Assembly: GCF_001592045.1 (NCBI RefSeq)
Contig: NZ_BCWB01000047.1
Span: forward strand, 1 to 63,533
Length of the DNA stretch: 63,533 bases
Origin: Thermobifida fusca NBRC 14071 = JCM 3263
Lineage (GTDB): Bacteria; Actinomycetota; Actinomycetes; Streptosporangiales; Streptosporangiaceae
Direction of reading: 5' to 3'
Shown here: positions 34,067-43,710 of the stretch, piece by piece
How positions within the stretch are numbered: position 1 is the stretch's first letter
Layout: each line of letters opens with the position of its first letter
Notes under the pieces: generated by a model
Told to the model about the DNA's origin: nothing
Databases searched by the model: none
Seen by the model: the letters and a program-made list of their open reading frames with translations, nothing else
Program-made: the position numbers and the translations under genes

Positions 34067-34997
34067 AGCACTATTTCTCGGCGCGGATAGAAGGGGTGAT
34101 GGGGAAAGTCGGTGTGCTCGTGGATACCGCGGGACGTTGTTGCGCGGTAGGCAGGGATACGGAAGCCGATTGGTGCGAGATGGTCTCTTTGTGAAGAACT
34201 CCTTACTGCGCTCCGGTCATTCGAATAATGGATCATAAGCCATGGAATGGTGAAAAGTGGGGAAATCAGAAGTTTTTCGCTGGAGTTTTCTCGTGATGCT
34301 CGATAGGGGTCGTTTCCGTGATTGTCTTTGTTGCACGATACGGGGAGAAAATGTGGTTGAAGAGTGCTGTTTGTCTGCTTTGCCCCTAAGTGCGAATTGA
34401 TGCGTCCGAAAAATAGATAACGGAGTGTCCGGTGCCGTGGAAGGGGTGCCGCGGACGCGGTTCCCTCATGTTTGTGCAGGTCAACGCCGAATGAGTAGCG
34501 ATCCCCGAGGTCGGGCAGCAGATCGCCGTCCGGCGAGAGTGGACGAAAGAAAAGGACCGTAGAGCGGTGTACAGGGCTATTCCCGCCGCTTATCCCACGG
34601 GAATGTCGCGGCGGAGCTCTTGCCGCCCGCTCCGTCAGCTTTCCGGTGCCTCCCGCCTCTCCGTTTTCTGCGTCAATGCCGACCAGCGGGAAAGCGTCCG
34701 CTGCCGAACCGCGATCCCCGAGGCAGTCGACCAGTCCGTCCGTACTCCCTATTCCCCGACGTGATGCGGACCGCGGAAACCCCTTCGAGAACACGGCCCT
34801 TTTTCCGACCCGTGGCGGGCCGCGAACAACGCAGAGCCCTGCACCACGACAGAAAGGTCTGTGAACCGGTTCCCCGGGCAGAAACTCCCTTGAAACACCG
34901 CGATACCACCGCCAGGATGCTGCTCGGCCGAACAGTCGCGCAGAGCTCCACCGCCACACACCTCCCGGCGGCACAGCACCCCCAGGAGAAAGGCCTG
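34067..34997. other. Gene-poor, partly AT-rich region upstream of the P450 pair
   Basis: No convincing gene. A long minus-strand frame (34063-35052) has no family signature and crosses an obvious composition change, so I reject it. 34190-34430 is clearly AT-richer than the rest of the window, a possible Lsr2 target and probable promoter region for the P450s. No conservon genes (histidine kinase, roadblock, DUF742, GTPase) are present upstream. Confidence 0.45.
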
Positions 34998-35216
34998 ATG
35001 AAACACCAGAAGCACGCAGTGTGCCCCGAATGCGGGCAGGGACAGATCGCACGGGTGGTGTACGGGAGAGTGCCCGCCACCGACGAGATCAAGCAGGCCG
35101 TCGACGCCGGCGAGATCATCCTGGGCGGCTGCTTCAAGAGAGCGACAGAATGGCAGTGCACCGCCTGCGGAGCGGAATTCTTCGAACACCCGGCTAGCCT
35201 CGCCGACCGAACCTGA
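34998..35216 (+). CDS. Small zinc-ribbon protein
   Basis: A 72-aa protein with two Cys pairs, CPECGQG near the N-terminus and CTACGAEF near the C-terminus, forming a four-Cys zinc ribbon around a charged middle (VPATDEIKQAVDAGEI). CAGGAGAAAGG supports the ATG at 34998. Zinc ribbons of this size occur in many unrelated small proteins; the role is unknown. Confidence 0.7.
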   Translation: MKHQKHAVCPECGQGQIARVVYGRVPATDEIKQAVDAGEIILGGCFKRATEWQCTACGAEFFEHPASLADRT

Positions 35217-35355
35217 ACCGTTCTGCCCGGGAGACCATCCCCGGCAGATATCGACAGGCGATACCAGGGCGCAACGATCACCCCGCCGTACGGGGACCAG
35301 CCCCGGGGAATCGTCAGCGCCCGGACCCTGCCGCCACCCTGAACAGGGAGACCCT

Positions 35356-35832
35356 ATGGCCCGCCGCATCGACTACCTCAACGATCCGAATGCGCCGAAA
35401 GCCAACAGCATCGTGCCGTCCGTCAACATCGCTGTCCGGGACGACACGGGACGGCTGCTGCTGATCTGCCGCAGCGACAACGGCAACTGGGCGCTTCCCG
35501 GCGGAGCCGTAGACGTAGGGGAACGCCTCACCGAAGCCGGGGTCCGCGAAACCCTGGAAGAAACCGGGATCCGCTGCGCAATCACCGGGCTGGTCGGGAT
35601 CTACACCGACCCGGGCCACGTCATCCACTACACCAGCAACAATGAGGTCCGCCAAGAGTTCTCTATCGTGCTGGCCGCCCGGGCTGTTGCGGGCGCCCCC
35701 ACCCCCAGCAGCGAATCCACCCACGTGCGCTGGGTGGCACCGGACCAGATCGACCACTACCGGATCCACCCATCCATGCGGCTGCGGATCACCCACGCCC
35801 TCGAAGACCGCACCACCCCCTACCTCGGGTGA
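35356..35832 (+). CDS. Nudix hydrolase
   Basis: A 158-aa Nudix enzyme. The Nudix box (GX5EX7REUXEEXGU) reads GGAVDVGERLTEAGVRETLEE followed by TGI, at about residues 50-73. Nudix proteins cleave nucleoside diphosphates linked to another moiety. WALPGGAVD precedes it as usual. The sequence resembles ADP-ribose or nucleotide-cleaving members; the exact substrate cannot be told. GGGAGACCCT precedes the ATG. Confidence 0.9.
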   Translation: MARRIDYLNDPNAPKANSIVPSVNIAVRDDTGRLLLICRSDNGNWALPGGAVDVGERLTEAGVRETLEETGIRCAITGLVGIYTDPGHVIHYTSNNEVRQEFSIVLAARAVAGAPTPSSESTHVRWVAPDQIDHYRIHPSMRLRITHALEDRTTPYLG

Positions 35833-35910
35833 GGAGGCGGGCCAGCCCACCGCTGATCCTGCGGCCCTGAACCGGCCCGCCAAGCCCTGTCCCAGGGCGT
35901 CAGCCAGCGG

Positions 35911-36333
35911 TCACCCCGTGCCGAGCCGCTGACGCCACTCCGCCTCCTTCTGGAGGTACTCGTTGTCGGCGTAGTCAGCGAAGTCCTCCACTTCCTGCAC
36001 GCGCCGCACCTCCAGCTCGGTGCCGGGGCCGAGCGGGGCACGACGCGCCCATTCAATGGCCTCCTCCCGGCTCGACGTCTGGATGATCCAGAAACCGTTG
36101 AACAGCTTCTCGGTGTCGCCGTACGGGCCGTCAGTGACCTGAGGGCTGTCGGTGCTGAAGTCCACCACAGCGCCTTCCTCCGGTTCGGCAAGCCCTTCAC
36201 CAGCGACCAGCACACCGGCGTCGATCATCGACTCGTTGTACGCGCCCATCTCGTTGAGGATCTCTTCGAAGTCCCGGTTCGCGGCTTCCGCCATCGCCTG
36301 GTCAGTGGCGCGCATGATGAGCATGTGCTTCAC
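35911..36333 (-). CDS. YCII-related (DGPF) domain protein
   Basis: A 140-aa protein beginning KHMLIMRATDQAMAEA, with DAGVLVAGEGLAEPEEGAVV and the family hallmark VTDGPYGDTEKLFNGFWIIQ followed by EAIEWARRAPLG. DGPF/YCII proteins are small dimers often next to ECF sigma factors, though none is here. GTG at 36333, with GGGGGAGAACC before it, is the start. The role is unknown. Confidence 0.8.
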   Translation of the reverse strand: MKHMLIMRATDQAMAEAANRDFEEILNEMGAYNESMIDAGVLVAGEGLAEPEEGAVVDFSTDSPQVTDGPYGDTEKLFNGFWIIQTSSREEAIEWARRAPLGPGTELEVRRVQEVEDFADYADNEYLQKEAEWRQRLGTG

Positions 36334-36424
36334 GGTTCTCCCCCTGTCGGATTCGGGATCACTGTTGTTAACACCGCTACCCGACAGCGGGCGAATCACG
36401 GATGACAGCGGCGAAATTTTCCCG

Positions 36425-37510
36425 TCACGCCACAACGTTCCGGGTCTCCGCGGCGATCTGAAGATCCTCTCGCGCCGCAACCACGAAGACCCGGACGCGG
36501 GAACCGTCCCCGGTTACCTCGGCGTCCGGTTCCGCGCCCCGATCGGCGTCCTCATCCACGCGCACGCCGAGAAAACCGAGCCCAGCCGCCGCCCCGGAGC
36601 GCACCAGCGGCTGGTTCTCGCCCACACCCCCGGTGAACACCAGCGTGTCGAGGCCCCCCAACGCCGCGGCCATCGCCGCGATCTTGCTGCGCAGCCGGTA
36701 CACGTAGACGTCGAGCGCCAAGCGCGCCGCGGCGTCACCCGCCTCAGCCTGCGCCACCACCGTCCGGATGTCGGCGGCTCCCCCCAGCCCGGCCAGCCCG
36801 CTGTAATAGGTGAGCCCGCGGTCCACCTCAGCAAAACTGAGCCGCCCGTCCCGCAGCAGCCACAGCACCAGGCCCGGGTCGACGTCCCCGGGACGGGTGG
36901 CCATCACCAGGCCCTCCAACGGGGTGAACCCCATAGTGGTGTCCACGCACTGCCCGTGGCGCACCGCGGCCAAGGACGCACCAGCGCCCAGATGGGCGGT
37001 CACCACCCGGCCCGGGTCGCCCCCCACCAGTTCGGCGGCCCGCCGGGACGCATACGCGTGCGACAAGCCGTGGAACCCGTAGCGGCGCAACTGGAACCGG
37101 TCCCGCCACGAGGCAGGCAGCGCATAAGTGGCCGCCACCTCCGGCACGGTGGTGTGGAACGTAGTGTCGAAGCACGCCACCTGCGGCACGCCAGGGAGCA
37201 GCGTGCGGAGCAGGTCGATCGCGGCCAGCGCCTGCGGCTGGTGCAGCGGAGCCAGTTCCACCAGCGCCTGGAGCTGCTGCAGCACAGTGTCGTCGACCCG
37301 CACCGCCGACCGGTAGACCGTCCCGCCGTGCACCACCCGGTGCCCCACCGCGTCGAAAGCACCGAGCTGCTCCAACGCCCCGGTCATCGCGTCCACCGGG
37401 ATCGTGCCGTCGACGACAGGGAAGTCGCACCGGCCCAGCAGCGCGTCGTCCGAGCCTAGGAGCCGGAGTTTGACGCTCGTGGACCCGGTGTTGACGATGA
37501 GGACCCGCAT
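36425..37510 (-). CDS. ackA: Acetate kinase
   Basis: A 361-aa acetate kinase, interconverting acetyl-phosphate + ADP with acetate + ATP in the cytosol. Motifs: VLIVNTGSTSVKLRL at the N-terminus, GHRVVHGG, RYGFHGLSHAYAS, VTAHLGAGASLAAV, TPLEGLVMATRPGDVDPG and FTGGVGEN. It is shorter than the roughly 400-aa norm, mainly in loops, which is common in actinobacteria. Its ATG shares a base with the TGA of xfp (TGATG), so both are co-translated. The pair makes ATP from sugar phosphates through acetyl-phosphate without pyruvate. Confidence 0.93.
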   Translation of the reverse strand: MRVLIVNTGSTSVKLRLLGSDDALLGRCDFPVVDGTIPVDAMTGALEQLGAFDAVGHRVVHGGTVYRSAVRVDDTVLQQLQALVELAPLHQPQALAAIDLLRTLLPGVPQVACFDTTFHTTVPEVAATYALPASWRDRFQLRRYGFHGLSHAYASRRAAELVGGDPGRVVTAHLGAGASLAAVRHGQCVDTTMGFTPLEGLVMATRPGDVDPGLVLWLLRDGRLSFAEVDRGLTYYSGLAGLGGAADIRTVVAQAEAGDAAARLALDVYVYRLRSKIAAMAAALGGLDTLVFTGGVGENQPLVRSGAAAGLGFLGVRVDEDADRGAEPDAEVTGDGSRVRVFVVAAREDLQIAAETRNVVA

Positions 37511-39888
37511 CAGGGCTCCCACACCCAGTTGCGGATGTCCGGGGCGTCCTCCCCGTACTGGCGGGTGTAGGCGCGGCAGCGCAGCCGCTCGTCCTGCATG
37601 TGCTGGCGGAGCCCGGCTGCGCGCACCCCCAGCCCGGGCACCCGGTCGATCACGTCCATCACCAGGTGGAAGCGGTCCAAGTCATTGAGCATCACCATGT
37701 CGAACGGGGTGGTCGTCGTGCCTTCCTCCTTGTAGCCGCGCACATGCAGGTTGGGATGCCCGGCGCGGCGGTAGGTCAGCCGGTGGATCAGCCACGGGTA
37801 GCCGTGGAACGCGAAGATCACCGGCTTGTCCCGGGTGAACAAGGTGTCGTATTCGCGGTCGGTCATAGCGTGCGGATGCTCGCCTTCGTTGCTGAGCCGC
37901 ATCAGGTCCACCACGTTGACCACACGCACCCGCAGCTCAGGCAGGTGGCGGCGGAGCAGGTCCGCTGCGGCCAGCGTCTCCAGGGTGGGCACGTCCCCCG
38001 CACAGGCCAGCACCACGTCAGGCTCTGCACCCTCGTCCGAGCTCGCCCACTCCCAGATCCCCGCGCCCCGCGTACAGTGCGCGATCGCCGCTTCCATCGG
38101 CAGGTAGGTGAGCTGCGGCTGCTTGCCGGCGATGACCACATTGATGAAGTTCCGCGACCGCAGACAGTGGTCCATGGTGCACAGGAGCGTGTTGCAGTCC
38201 GGCGGGAGATAGACCCGGATGATCTCGGGTTTCTTGTTGACGACGTGGTCGATGAAGCCGGGGTCCTGGTGGCTGAACCCGTTGTGGTCCTGGCGCCACA
38301 CGTGCGAGCTGAGCAGGTAATTCAGCGAAGAGATGGGACGCCGCCACGGCAGCTCGCGGCTCACCTTCAACCATTTGGCGTGCTGGTTGACCATCGAGTC
38401 CACGATGTGGATGAACGCCTCATAGGAGTTGAACAGGCCGTGCCGCCCGGTCAGCAGGTAGCCCTCCAGCCAGCCTTGGCAGAGCTGCTCGTTGAGGACC
38501 TCCATCACCCGCCCATCGGGGGAGAGCTGCTGGTCGACAGGGAGGCGTTCCGTGGTCCACGCCCGGTCAGTGGACTCGAAGACCGCGCCGAGCCGGTTGG
38601 ACTGGGTCTCATCAGGGCCCATGATCCGGAAGTTGTGCGGGTTCGCGGCGACCACATCGCGGAGGAACCCGCCCAGTACCCGGGTGGCTTCCACCATGTC
38701 CACACCGGGGCGTTCTACCTCGACGGCGTAGTCCCGGAAGTCCGGCAGGAGGAGGTCACGCAGCAGCAGGCCCCCGTTGGCGTGCGGGCTGCTGCTGATC
38801 CGGCGGTCCGGCGGGGGCACCACCGCCGTGGTCTCCGGGCGGGGTGCGCCGTGCTCGTCGAACAGCTCCTCCGGACGGTAGCTGCGCAGCCACTCCTCCA
38901 ACAGGCGCAAGTGCTCCGGGTTCTCCCGCGTGGCAGCAAGCGGCACCTGGTGGGAACGCCACGTGTCTTCCACGGGTTTTCCGTCCACGGCGCGGGGACC
39001 AGTCCAGCCTTTAGGGGTGCGCAGGATGATCATGGGCCAGCGCACGTTCGCGATGTCCCCGTCCTCCTGCCGGGCACGGAACCGGATCGTGTCGATGCGT
39101 TCCAGGCAGCTCGCGAGAGTCCCGGCCATCAACTGGTGGACCGTGTCCGGGTCGTCGCCCGCAACCACATGCGGTTCGTAGCCGTGCCCGCGCATCTGGG
39201 CCAGCAGGTCTTCCTCGGGGATGCGGGCCAGCACGGTCGGCCCGGCGATCTTGTAGCCGTTGAGGTGCAGGATCGGCAGGACTGCGCCGTCGCGCGCCGG
39301 GTTGAGGAAACGGATCGACTGCCAGCTTCCGGACAGGGCGCCGGTTTCGGCTTCACCGTCCCCGACGACCGCGGCGACAACCAGGTCGGGGTTGTCGAAG
39401 GCTGCACCGAAAGCGTGGGCGAGCGCGTAGCCGAGCTCGCCGCCTTCGTGGATGGAGCCGGGGGTCTCCGGGGCAGCGTGGCTGGGCACTCCGCCGGGGA
39501 AGGAGAACTGGCGGAACAGCCGGCGCATGCCTTCCGCGTTTCGGCCGACGTCCGGATAGATCTGCGAATAGACGCCGTCCAACCATGCTGTGGCGACGGG
39601 GGAAGGCCCGCCGTGCCCCGGGCCGACGATCCACATCATCTCCGTGCCGCGGCTGCGGATCTGGTGGTTGAGGTGGGCGTAGATGAAGTTGAGGCCGGGC
39701 GTGGTGCCCCAGTGGCCGAGCAGCCGCGGTTTGATGTGCTCGGGGACGAGCGGTTCGCGGAGCAGCGGATTGTCCTGGAGATAGATCTGGCCGACAGACA
39801 GATAGTTGGCGGCCCGCCAGTAGCGGTCGATCTCCTGGAGTTCGGTGACGGTGAGAGCCTGGCGGGGAACTGATTCGGTCGATGTCAT
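37510..39888 (-). CDS. xfp: Xylulose-5-phosphate/fructose-6-phosphate phosphoketolase
   Basis: A 792-aa thiamine-diphosphate enzyme splitting xylulose 5-phosphate or fructose 6-phosphate into acetyl-phosphate and glyceraldehyde or erythrose phosphate. Motifs: [60 protein letters not shown] (ThDP/Mg motif) and [14 protein letters not shown] in the second half. The length is normal. The start at 39888 is preceded by GAGGGA. It is coupled to ackA. Upstream, GTCCT and AGGAC (39963-39978) form a small inverted repeat that could be an operator. Confidence 0.95.
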   Translation of the reverse strand: MTSTESVPRQALTVTELQEIDRYWRAANYLSVGQIYLQDNPLLREPLVPEHIKPRLLGHWGTTPGLNFIYAHLNHQIRSRGTEMMWIVGPGHGGPSPVATAWLDGVYSQIYPDVGRNAEGMRRLFRQFSFPGGVPSHAAPETPGSIHEGGELGYALAHAFGAAFDNPDLVVAAVVGDGEAETGALSGSWQSIRFLNPARDGAVLPILHLNGYKIAGPTVLARIPEEDLLAQMRGHGYEPHVVAGDDPDTVHQLMAGTLASCLERIDTIRFRARQEDGDIANVRWPMIILRTPKGWTGPRAVDGKPVEDTWRSHQVPLAATRENPEHLRLLEEWLRSYRPEELFDEHGAPRPETTAVVPPPDRRISSSPHANGGLLLRDLLLPDFRDYAVEVERPGVDMVEATRVLGGFLRDVVAANPHNFRIMGPDETQSNRLGAVFESTDRAWTTERLPVDQQLSPDGRVMEVLNEQLCQGWLEGYLLTGRHGLFNSYEAFIHIVDSMVNQHAKWLKVSRELPWRRPISSLNYLLSSHVWRQDHNGFSHQDPGFIDHVVNKKPEIIRVYLPPDCNTLLCTMDHCLRSRNFINVVIAGKQPQLTYLPMEAAIAHCTRGAGIWEWASSDEGAEPDVVLACAGDVPTLETLAAADLLRRHLPELRVRVVNVVDLMRLSNEGEHPHAMTDREYDTLFTRDKPVIFAFHGYPWLIHRLTYRRAGHPNLHVRGYKEEGTTTTPFDMVMLNDLDRFHLVMDVIDRVPGLGVRAAGLRQHMQDERLRCRAYTRQYGEDAPDIRNWVWEP

Positions 39889-40241
39889 GCCGCTTCCCTC
39901 GGGTCGGTGGACATCATCCACGTCCCCTACCGCCCCCACCGGCGTTCTATGCGGGATGCAACGTCCTTTGCGGAGGACTGCACGTTTCTCTTCGTGGAGT
40001 AGGCCGGGCAGCGGACGCCACCGGCAGGCACGGCCAAGGCACCGCCGAACCGTCTGCCTCAGGCTCGGTCCGTATCCCCGGTGAGGGGTTCACCCGGGGT
40101 GTCCCACCGCGCAGACGACGCTGACCGGGCAGGACAGTGGCCCTTCCCCCGCAAAGCAGCTATGCATGATTCTTGACAAGTGACCATCCAGTAGCGAATG
40201 CTCACCAAACATCTGTTTCCTCCCCTCCACGGAGCGTAGTC
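39889..40241. other. Promoter region between xfp and the next plus-strand gene
   Basis: A 350-bp divergent intergenic region with no gene. The inverted repeat GTCCTTTGCGGAGGAC at 39963-39978 lies about 75 bp upstream of xfp. The right part (40160-40200) is AT-richer. Confidence 0.4.
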
Positions 40242-40847
40242 GTGAACGAATTCCTGCTTGTCCTCGCGGGTGGCGCCGTCAGCCTGGTGACGAGCGCCAC
40301 CGTCACCTGGCTGCAAGGGCGCTACGCGCGCAAAGCTGAAACCCGCGCGGCCTCGCACACCGCCACCCGGCAGTTGACCAGACTGCTCATCGCGCAACGC
40401 GACGCCGCGGAAGAGGCTCCGTCCACCGCCGCCCTGGCCGAGGCGGAACTGCTCGCCGCGACCATCACGGCCCGCCGCCCCCGCGAAGCCGTCCAGGAAG
40501 TGATCCGGCTGCTCCGCGAATGCACCATGCCGGAGCTGGAACAGCTCAGCGGAGTCCCCGCCCAGCAGGCCCGGCAGCTGCTGTGCGACTACGGGCTGGC
40601 TGTGCTAGGCGCACACCTCCGCGGCGACCGGCTGCCGCAACCGCCCGAGACCGTGCGCAACATCCGCCGTGTCGAGGAGGAAGCGTTGAAGATCCGCGCC
40701 GGCGGTGTCTCCGAGGCTTCCGCCGAGAGTGCGGAGTCCGGAGCCGACGAACCCCCGGCAGAAACCGCCCCCAAGATCACTTCGCGTAAGGTGCGCACCA
40801 AACCGCGCACGACCCGGCGGGCAGCCGAGGCCGACCCCCTGGACTGA
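40242..40847 (+). CDS. Single-helix membrane-anchored protein of unknown function
   Basis: A 201-aa protein with one N-terminal hydrophobic segment (FLLVLAGGAVSLVTSATVTWL), then a long charged helical region (about 25-145) and a Ser/Ala/Glu-rich tail that ends basic (KVRTKPRTTRRAAE). GTG at 40242 is chosen because the helix then lies at the very N-terminus. No family is recognised. Confidence 0.5.
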   Translation: MNEFLLVLAGGAVSLVTSATVTWLQGRYARKAETRAASHTATRQLTRLLIAQRDAAEEAPSTAALAEAELLAATITARRPREAVQEVIRLLRECTMPELEQLSGVPAQQARQLLCDYGLAVLGAHLRGDRLPQPPETVRNIRRVEEEALKIRAGGVSEASAESAESGADEPPAETAPKITSRKVRTKPRTTRRAAEADPLD

Positions 40848-41121
40848 CCCGGCTCCGCCGCAAGCCGTACAGAACGCCGCGGTGAAGGGGCACGGCCTCG
40901 GCCGCCGACAAGGCTCCGCCTCGACGTGGCGGGCGGCAGAGCAGCACCCCCGAACCGCACGATTTTTCCCGTTCCCTCGGCTACGGCGGCCAGGATAAGG
41001 GCACGTCACAGCGCTATCCGGCGCGGCATGGCCCCATCCCGCCTCCTTCGTCGACCTCCTCGTGCATCTTTCTGCCCGTGCCGGGCAGTCAGGGGGTATC
41101 CGGAAAATCCAGGAGGTCAGT

Positions 41122-41403
41122 ATGGAAATCGGCGGCGGTTTCTTCGGCACGATCATCAGTGCCTTAGTGGTCGGTTTAATCATCGGGGCACTGGGACGCC
41201 TCATCGTCCCCGGCAAACAGGACATGCCGATCTGGTTGACGATCGTGATCGGCATCATCGCCGCACTGCTCGGCACCGCAATCATGGCGAGCTTCACCAC
41301 GTCCTTCTGGCTCACCCTGATCGTGCAGGTGGTGCTGGCAGCGATCGGCGTCTACCTCATCTCCGCGATACGCGGCGGACGCCGCGGGCACAGTCCCGCC
41401 TGA
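41122..41403 (+). CDS. GlsB/YeaQ/YmgE family membrane protein
   Basis: A 93-aa protein with three hydrophobic helices. GLIIGALGRLIVPGKQDMPIWLTIVIGIIAALLGT, read in parts, is the transglycosylase-associated/GlsB signature (LIVPG and IGIIxALLG). Family members are small stress-linked membrane proteins. ATG at 41122 follows CAGGAGG. Confidence 0.85.
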   Translation: MEIGGGFFGTIISALVVGLIIGALGRLIVPGKQDMPIWLTIVIGIIAALLGTAIMASFTTSFWLTLIVQVVLAAIGVYLISAIRGGRRGHSPA

Positions 41404-41432
41404 CAACCGGACCCTGCCCCCGACCGTTCCAC

Positions 41433-41458
41433 GAGCCCGCACATCCGGTTGCGGGCTC
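41433..41458 (+). terminator. Terminator after the GlsB-like gene
   Basis: Perfect 9-bp arms GAGCCCGCA (41433-41441) and TGCGGGCTC (41450-41458), about 30 bp after the stop. The remaining 400 bp up to 41859 contain no gene I can support. Confidence 0.7.
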
Positions 41459-41859
41459 CGCTGCTGTGGGAAGACCCCGCTGCTGCTCGCACCGGACACC
41501 ACACCTGGAGCTAGCGGGGCCGTGGCCTCCCACAGCGCCCAGTCCTGGCAGCGTCCGCCGCAGCCGCGGCGCATGCGGGGGCATCCCCAGGCCGGGCAGG
41601 CGCCCATTGCCGCAAGGAGGCAGCCGTGCTGCCCCGCGACGCCCCATCAGGAACCGCAGCGCGGGCACCCCTGTCCCACGCAAGCACCAGCCCCGCGGAT
41701 CCGCTGCCACCCGGCAGGCCTGTGTTGCTCTTTTGGGGCATGGGTGAGCCCACAGTAGACAAAAGACAAAAAGTAGGACGGGAATGCCGTTTCTGAGCGT
41801 CGTGAACTGATTACGGGGTAGCCGCACCCCATGATCCGGTGCGACGCCCAGGAATGGTG

Positions 41860-42366
41860 ATGCCCATGAGCGATGACGCCCGAGGCCTAATCCAGGCGAC
41901 GCGGACCTTTCCGGGAACGGCCGAGAACTGCGGCCGGGCGCGTTCTTGGGTCCGCTCTCTGCTCCTTGCATATCCGAGCATCCGCGACTCGGTGGAACTG
42001 GTGGTCAGCGAGCTCTTCACCAACGCGATCAGACACACGGCGTCCGGGGAGCCAGGCGGAGCGGTCCGGGTCACGGTACGGACCGAAGGCGACCCACCCG
42101 TCCTGCTGCGGTTGGAAATCACCGACGAAGGCCGACGCGAACCCATGCCCGCACAGGTAGCACGCGCCATGCTGCCGCCGGAGGACGCACAGAGCGGACG
42201 GGGCTTGTTCATCGCTTCAGCGCTCTCCTACGCGTGGGGGCGTCTTCCAGCCAGCAACGGGGAAGTCCACCCGGCCGCCCCCACCTTCCACCACCGACAC
42301 GGGTCCATGATCACCTGGGCGGAATTCGCGCTCCGCCCGGAACTGCAAATGGCTGCCAGCCCGTGA
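41860..42366 (+). CDS. RsbW-like ATP-binding (HATPase_c_2) protein
   Basis: A 168-aa anti-sigma-factor-like histidine kinase domain. ENCGRARSWVRSLLLA, then SVELVVSELFTNAIRHT (N-box) and GRGLFIASALSYAWG (G-box) define the GHKL ATPase fold found in RsbW/SpoIIAB-type kinases and many stand-alone Streptomyces copies. No sigma or anti-anti-sigma gene is adjacent. ATG at 41860 is favoured by the spacing of CAGGA, but ATG 41854 and 41866 remain possible. A perfect terminator hairpin separates it from the convergent TasA-like gene. Confidence 0.8.
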   Translation: MPMSDDARGLIQATRTFPGTAENCGRARSWVRSLLLAYPSIRDSVELVVSELFTNAIRHTASGEPGGAVRVTVRTEGDPPVLLRLEITDEGRREPMPAQVARAMLPPEDAQSGRGLFIASALSYAWGRLPASNGEVHPAAPTFHHRHGSMITWAEFALRPELQMAASP

Positions 42367-42399
42367 CCGGTGCTCTGCCGCTCCGCCCGCCGCTCCAGC

Positions 42400-42432
42400 A
42401 CTGGGGGACCTGCCCGCCCAGGGTCCCCCAGT
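42400..42432. terminator. Bidirectional terminator
   Basis: Perfect 11-bp arms ACTGGGGGACC (42400-42410) and GGTCCCCCAGT (42422-42432) between convergent genes; the right arm touches the stop codon of the minus-strand gene. Confidence 0.8.
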
Positions 42433-43034
42433 CACAAAGCCTGGGACACCGTGGCCGCCAGACGGAACGAAGTGGTCGCTCCCGCATAGGAAGCTGCGTC
42501 GTCCTCACCCACGAACCGCAGCTTGACGTGGAAGGCACGCATCTCGCCGACCGGAAGGCTCCCCAGCTCCGAAGCGACAACCCGACCAGAAGGAGCGGCA
42601 TCCCCTGCCACACGCTCCCAGGTCAACGCCGGATCATGCCAGTTCTGCGCAGGGTTGGTGCTGACCGCTATCTCCAATGCCTGGCTCAACTCCGCGGAAC
42701 CGGCAGGGCTGTCGTCGACAACCTCCACCGTCTCCAGGGCGCTGATCACCCCGTCCAAGGTCCCCGTGTTTCGCAGCGACACCGTCAACGCGCCGTCCGG
42801 CGGCCACATCCGGTCCGGGCCCACCTCCGACAAGTCCACCCGGATCGGATTCTGACCGGTCCGCGACGTCGTCAACTCCACGTCGAGCCGGCCCGCGGCG
42901 ACTGCGAGGGGTCCCGTAGCAGTCCGCGCAGTGAACGCGGCATGGGTGGTCATCAGGACTCCCCACACCGCCGCCGTCGTGGCCGCGGCAGCAGCGGCCA
43001 CCAGCACCGGCTTGCGCAGCCTCATCTTCTTCAT
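42432..43034 (-). CDS. TasA/CalY-like secreted protein (SipW-type signal), third of three
   Basis: A 200-aa predicted secreted protein. A basic start (MKKMRLRKP) and a hydrophobic helix lead to TTHAAFTARTATGPLAVAAGRLDVELT, the position where TasA/camelysin-type proteins have the AYFSD/ITAG motif and SipW-type cleavage. The beta-sandwich has SLRNTGTLDGVISALE and ends with LAATVSQAL. It is the most divergent of the three paralogues here. It starts 11 bp after the preceding one and is surely in the same operon. The likely role is a surface fibre or accessory subunit; this is inference. Confidence 0.65.
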   Translation of the reverse strand: MKKMRLRKPVLVAAAAAATTAAVWGVLMTTHAAFTARTATGPLAVAAGRLDVELTTSRTGQNPIRVDLSEVGPDRMWPPDGALTVSLRNTGTLDGVISALETVEVVDDSPAGSAELSQALEIAVSTNPAQNWHDPALTWERVAGDAAPSGRVVASELGSLPVGEMRAFHVKLRFVGEDDAASYAGATTSFRLAATVSQAL

Positions 43035-43044
43035 CCAGCCCTCG

Positions 43045-43629
43045 CTACGCCTGACCGAGACTGACATCGAACATGAACTCGGTCTCAGCACCCTGGAAGA
43101 GATTGTCGTACTCGGAAGCACGGTTAGGCCAGCGGAGTTGGAAATGGAGCGCACAGGACTCGCCGGGCTGGATCGGGGCGGGACGCCGGGGCAGGAGGTC
43201 GAGGATAGGTCCGGGAACTAAATCCACCCAGCCGCTGCCCTGGGACCAGTCCGGACCGTGACGCCCCCCAGCAAAGCTGTACCGGATCTCCAGGGCTTCG
43301 CTGAGATCCGGCTGACGGCTAGAAGTGATGACGACGTCGATGGAGTCGATGAGCGCGGAAAGCGAACCGGTGTTGGTGATGACCAGGGTGTAGGACTCGG
43401 AGTCGGAAGCCGGCCACTGCCCTCCCGGAGCGGCGCCGCGAAGACCGACAAAACCGCTGGCCCCGCTCGGATCACGTTCGTCTACTTCCACCGAGAGGTT
43501 TCCAGCGGTGATCTGCCCGGGCTTGGAGACTGCGCTCGCAGAGAAGTAGGCGTACGTACCGCCGAGAGTCAACAGCAATGCGGCACAGGCCGTGGCCACT
43601 CCCAGGACCAGTGCTGTCTTTTTCCTCAT
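43045..43629 (-). CDS. TasA/CalY-like secreted protein, second of three
   Basis: A 194-aa protein with a textbook SipW-dependent signal region: MRKKTALVLGVATACAAL, then GGTYAYFSASAVSKPGQITAGNLSVEVDE. The mature domain has SYTLVITNTGSLSALIDSIDVVI, the beta-sandwich pattern of TasA/camelysin proteins, and closes with FHFQLRW-like ALHFQLRWP and AETEFMFDVSLGQA. In Bacillus, SipW processes TasA, which forms matrix fibres. The dedicated signal peptidase gene lies at 46239 in this locus. Confidence 0.8.
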   Translation of the reverse strand: MRKKTALVLGVATACAALLLTLGGTYAYFSASAVSKPGQITAGNLSVEVDERDPSGASGFVGLRGAAPGGQWPASDSESYTLVITNTGSLSALIDSIDVVITSSRQPDLSEALEIRYSFAGGRHGPDWSQGSGWVDLVPGPILDLLPRRPAPIQPGESCALHFQLRWPNRASEYDNLFQGAETEFMFDVSLGQA

Positions 43630-43710
43630 GCTCGCGTCTCAATCTCCCCGGCTGCCCACGGCCATGGACCAATCCCGCACCGACACAGCGCCGGTGCGGG
43701 GATGGCACGC

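Noticed and set aside
34063-35052. 329-residue minus-strand frame upstream of the P450 pair
   Set aside because: It crosses a sharp composition change, has no recognisable domain and overlaps the zinc-ribbon gene region.
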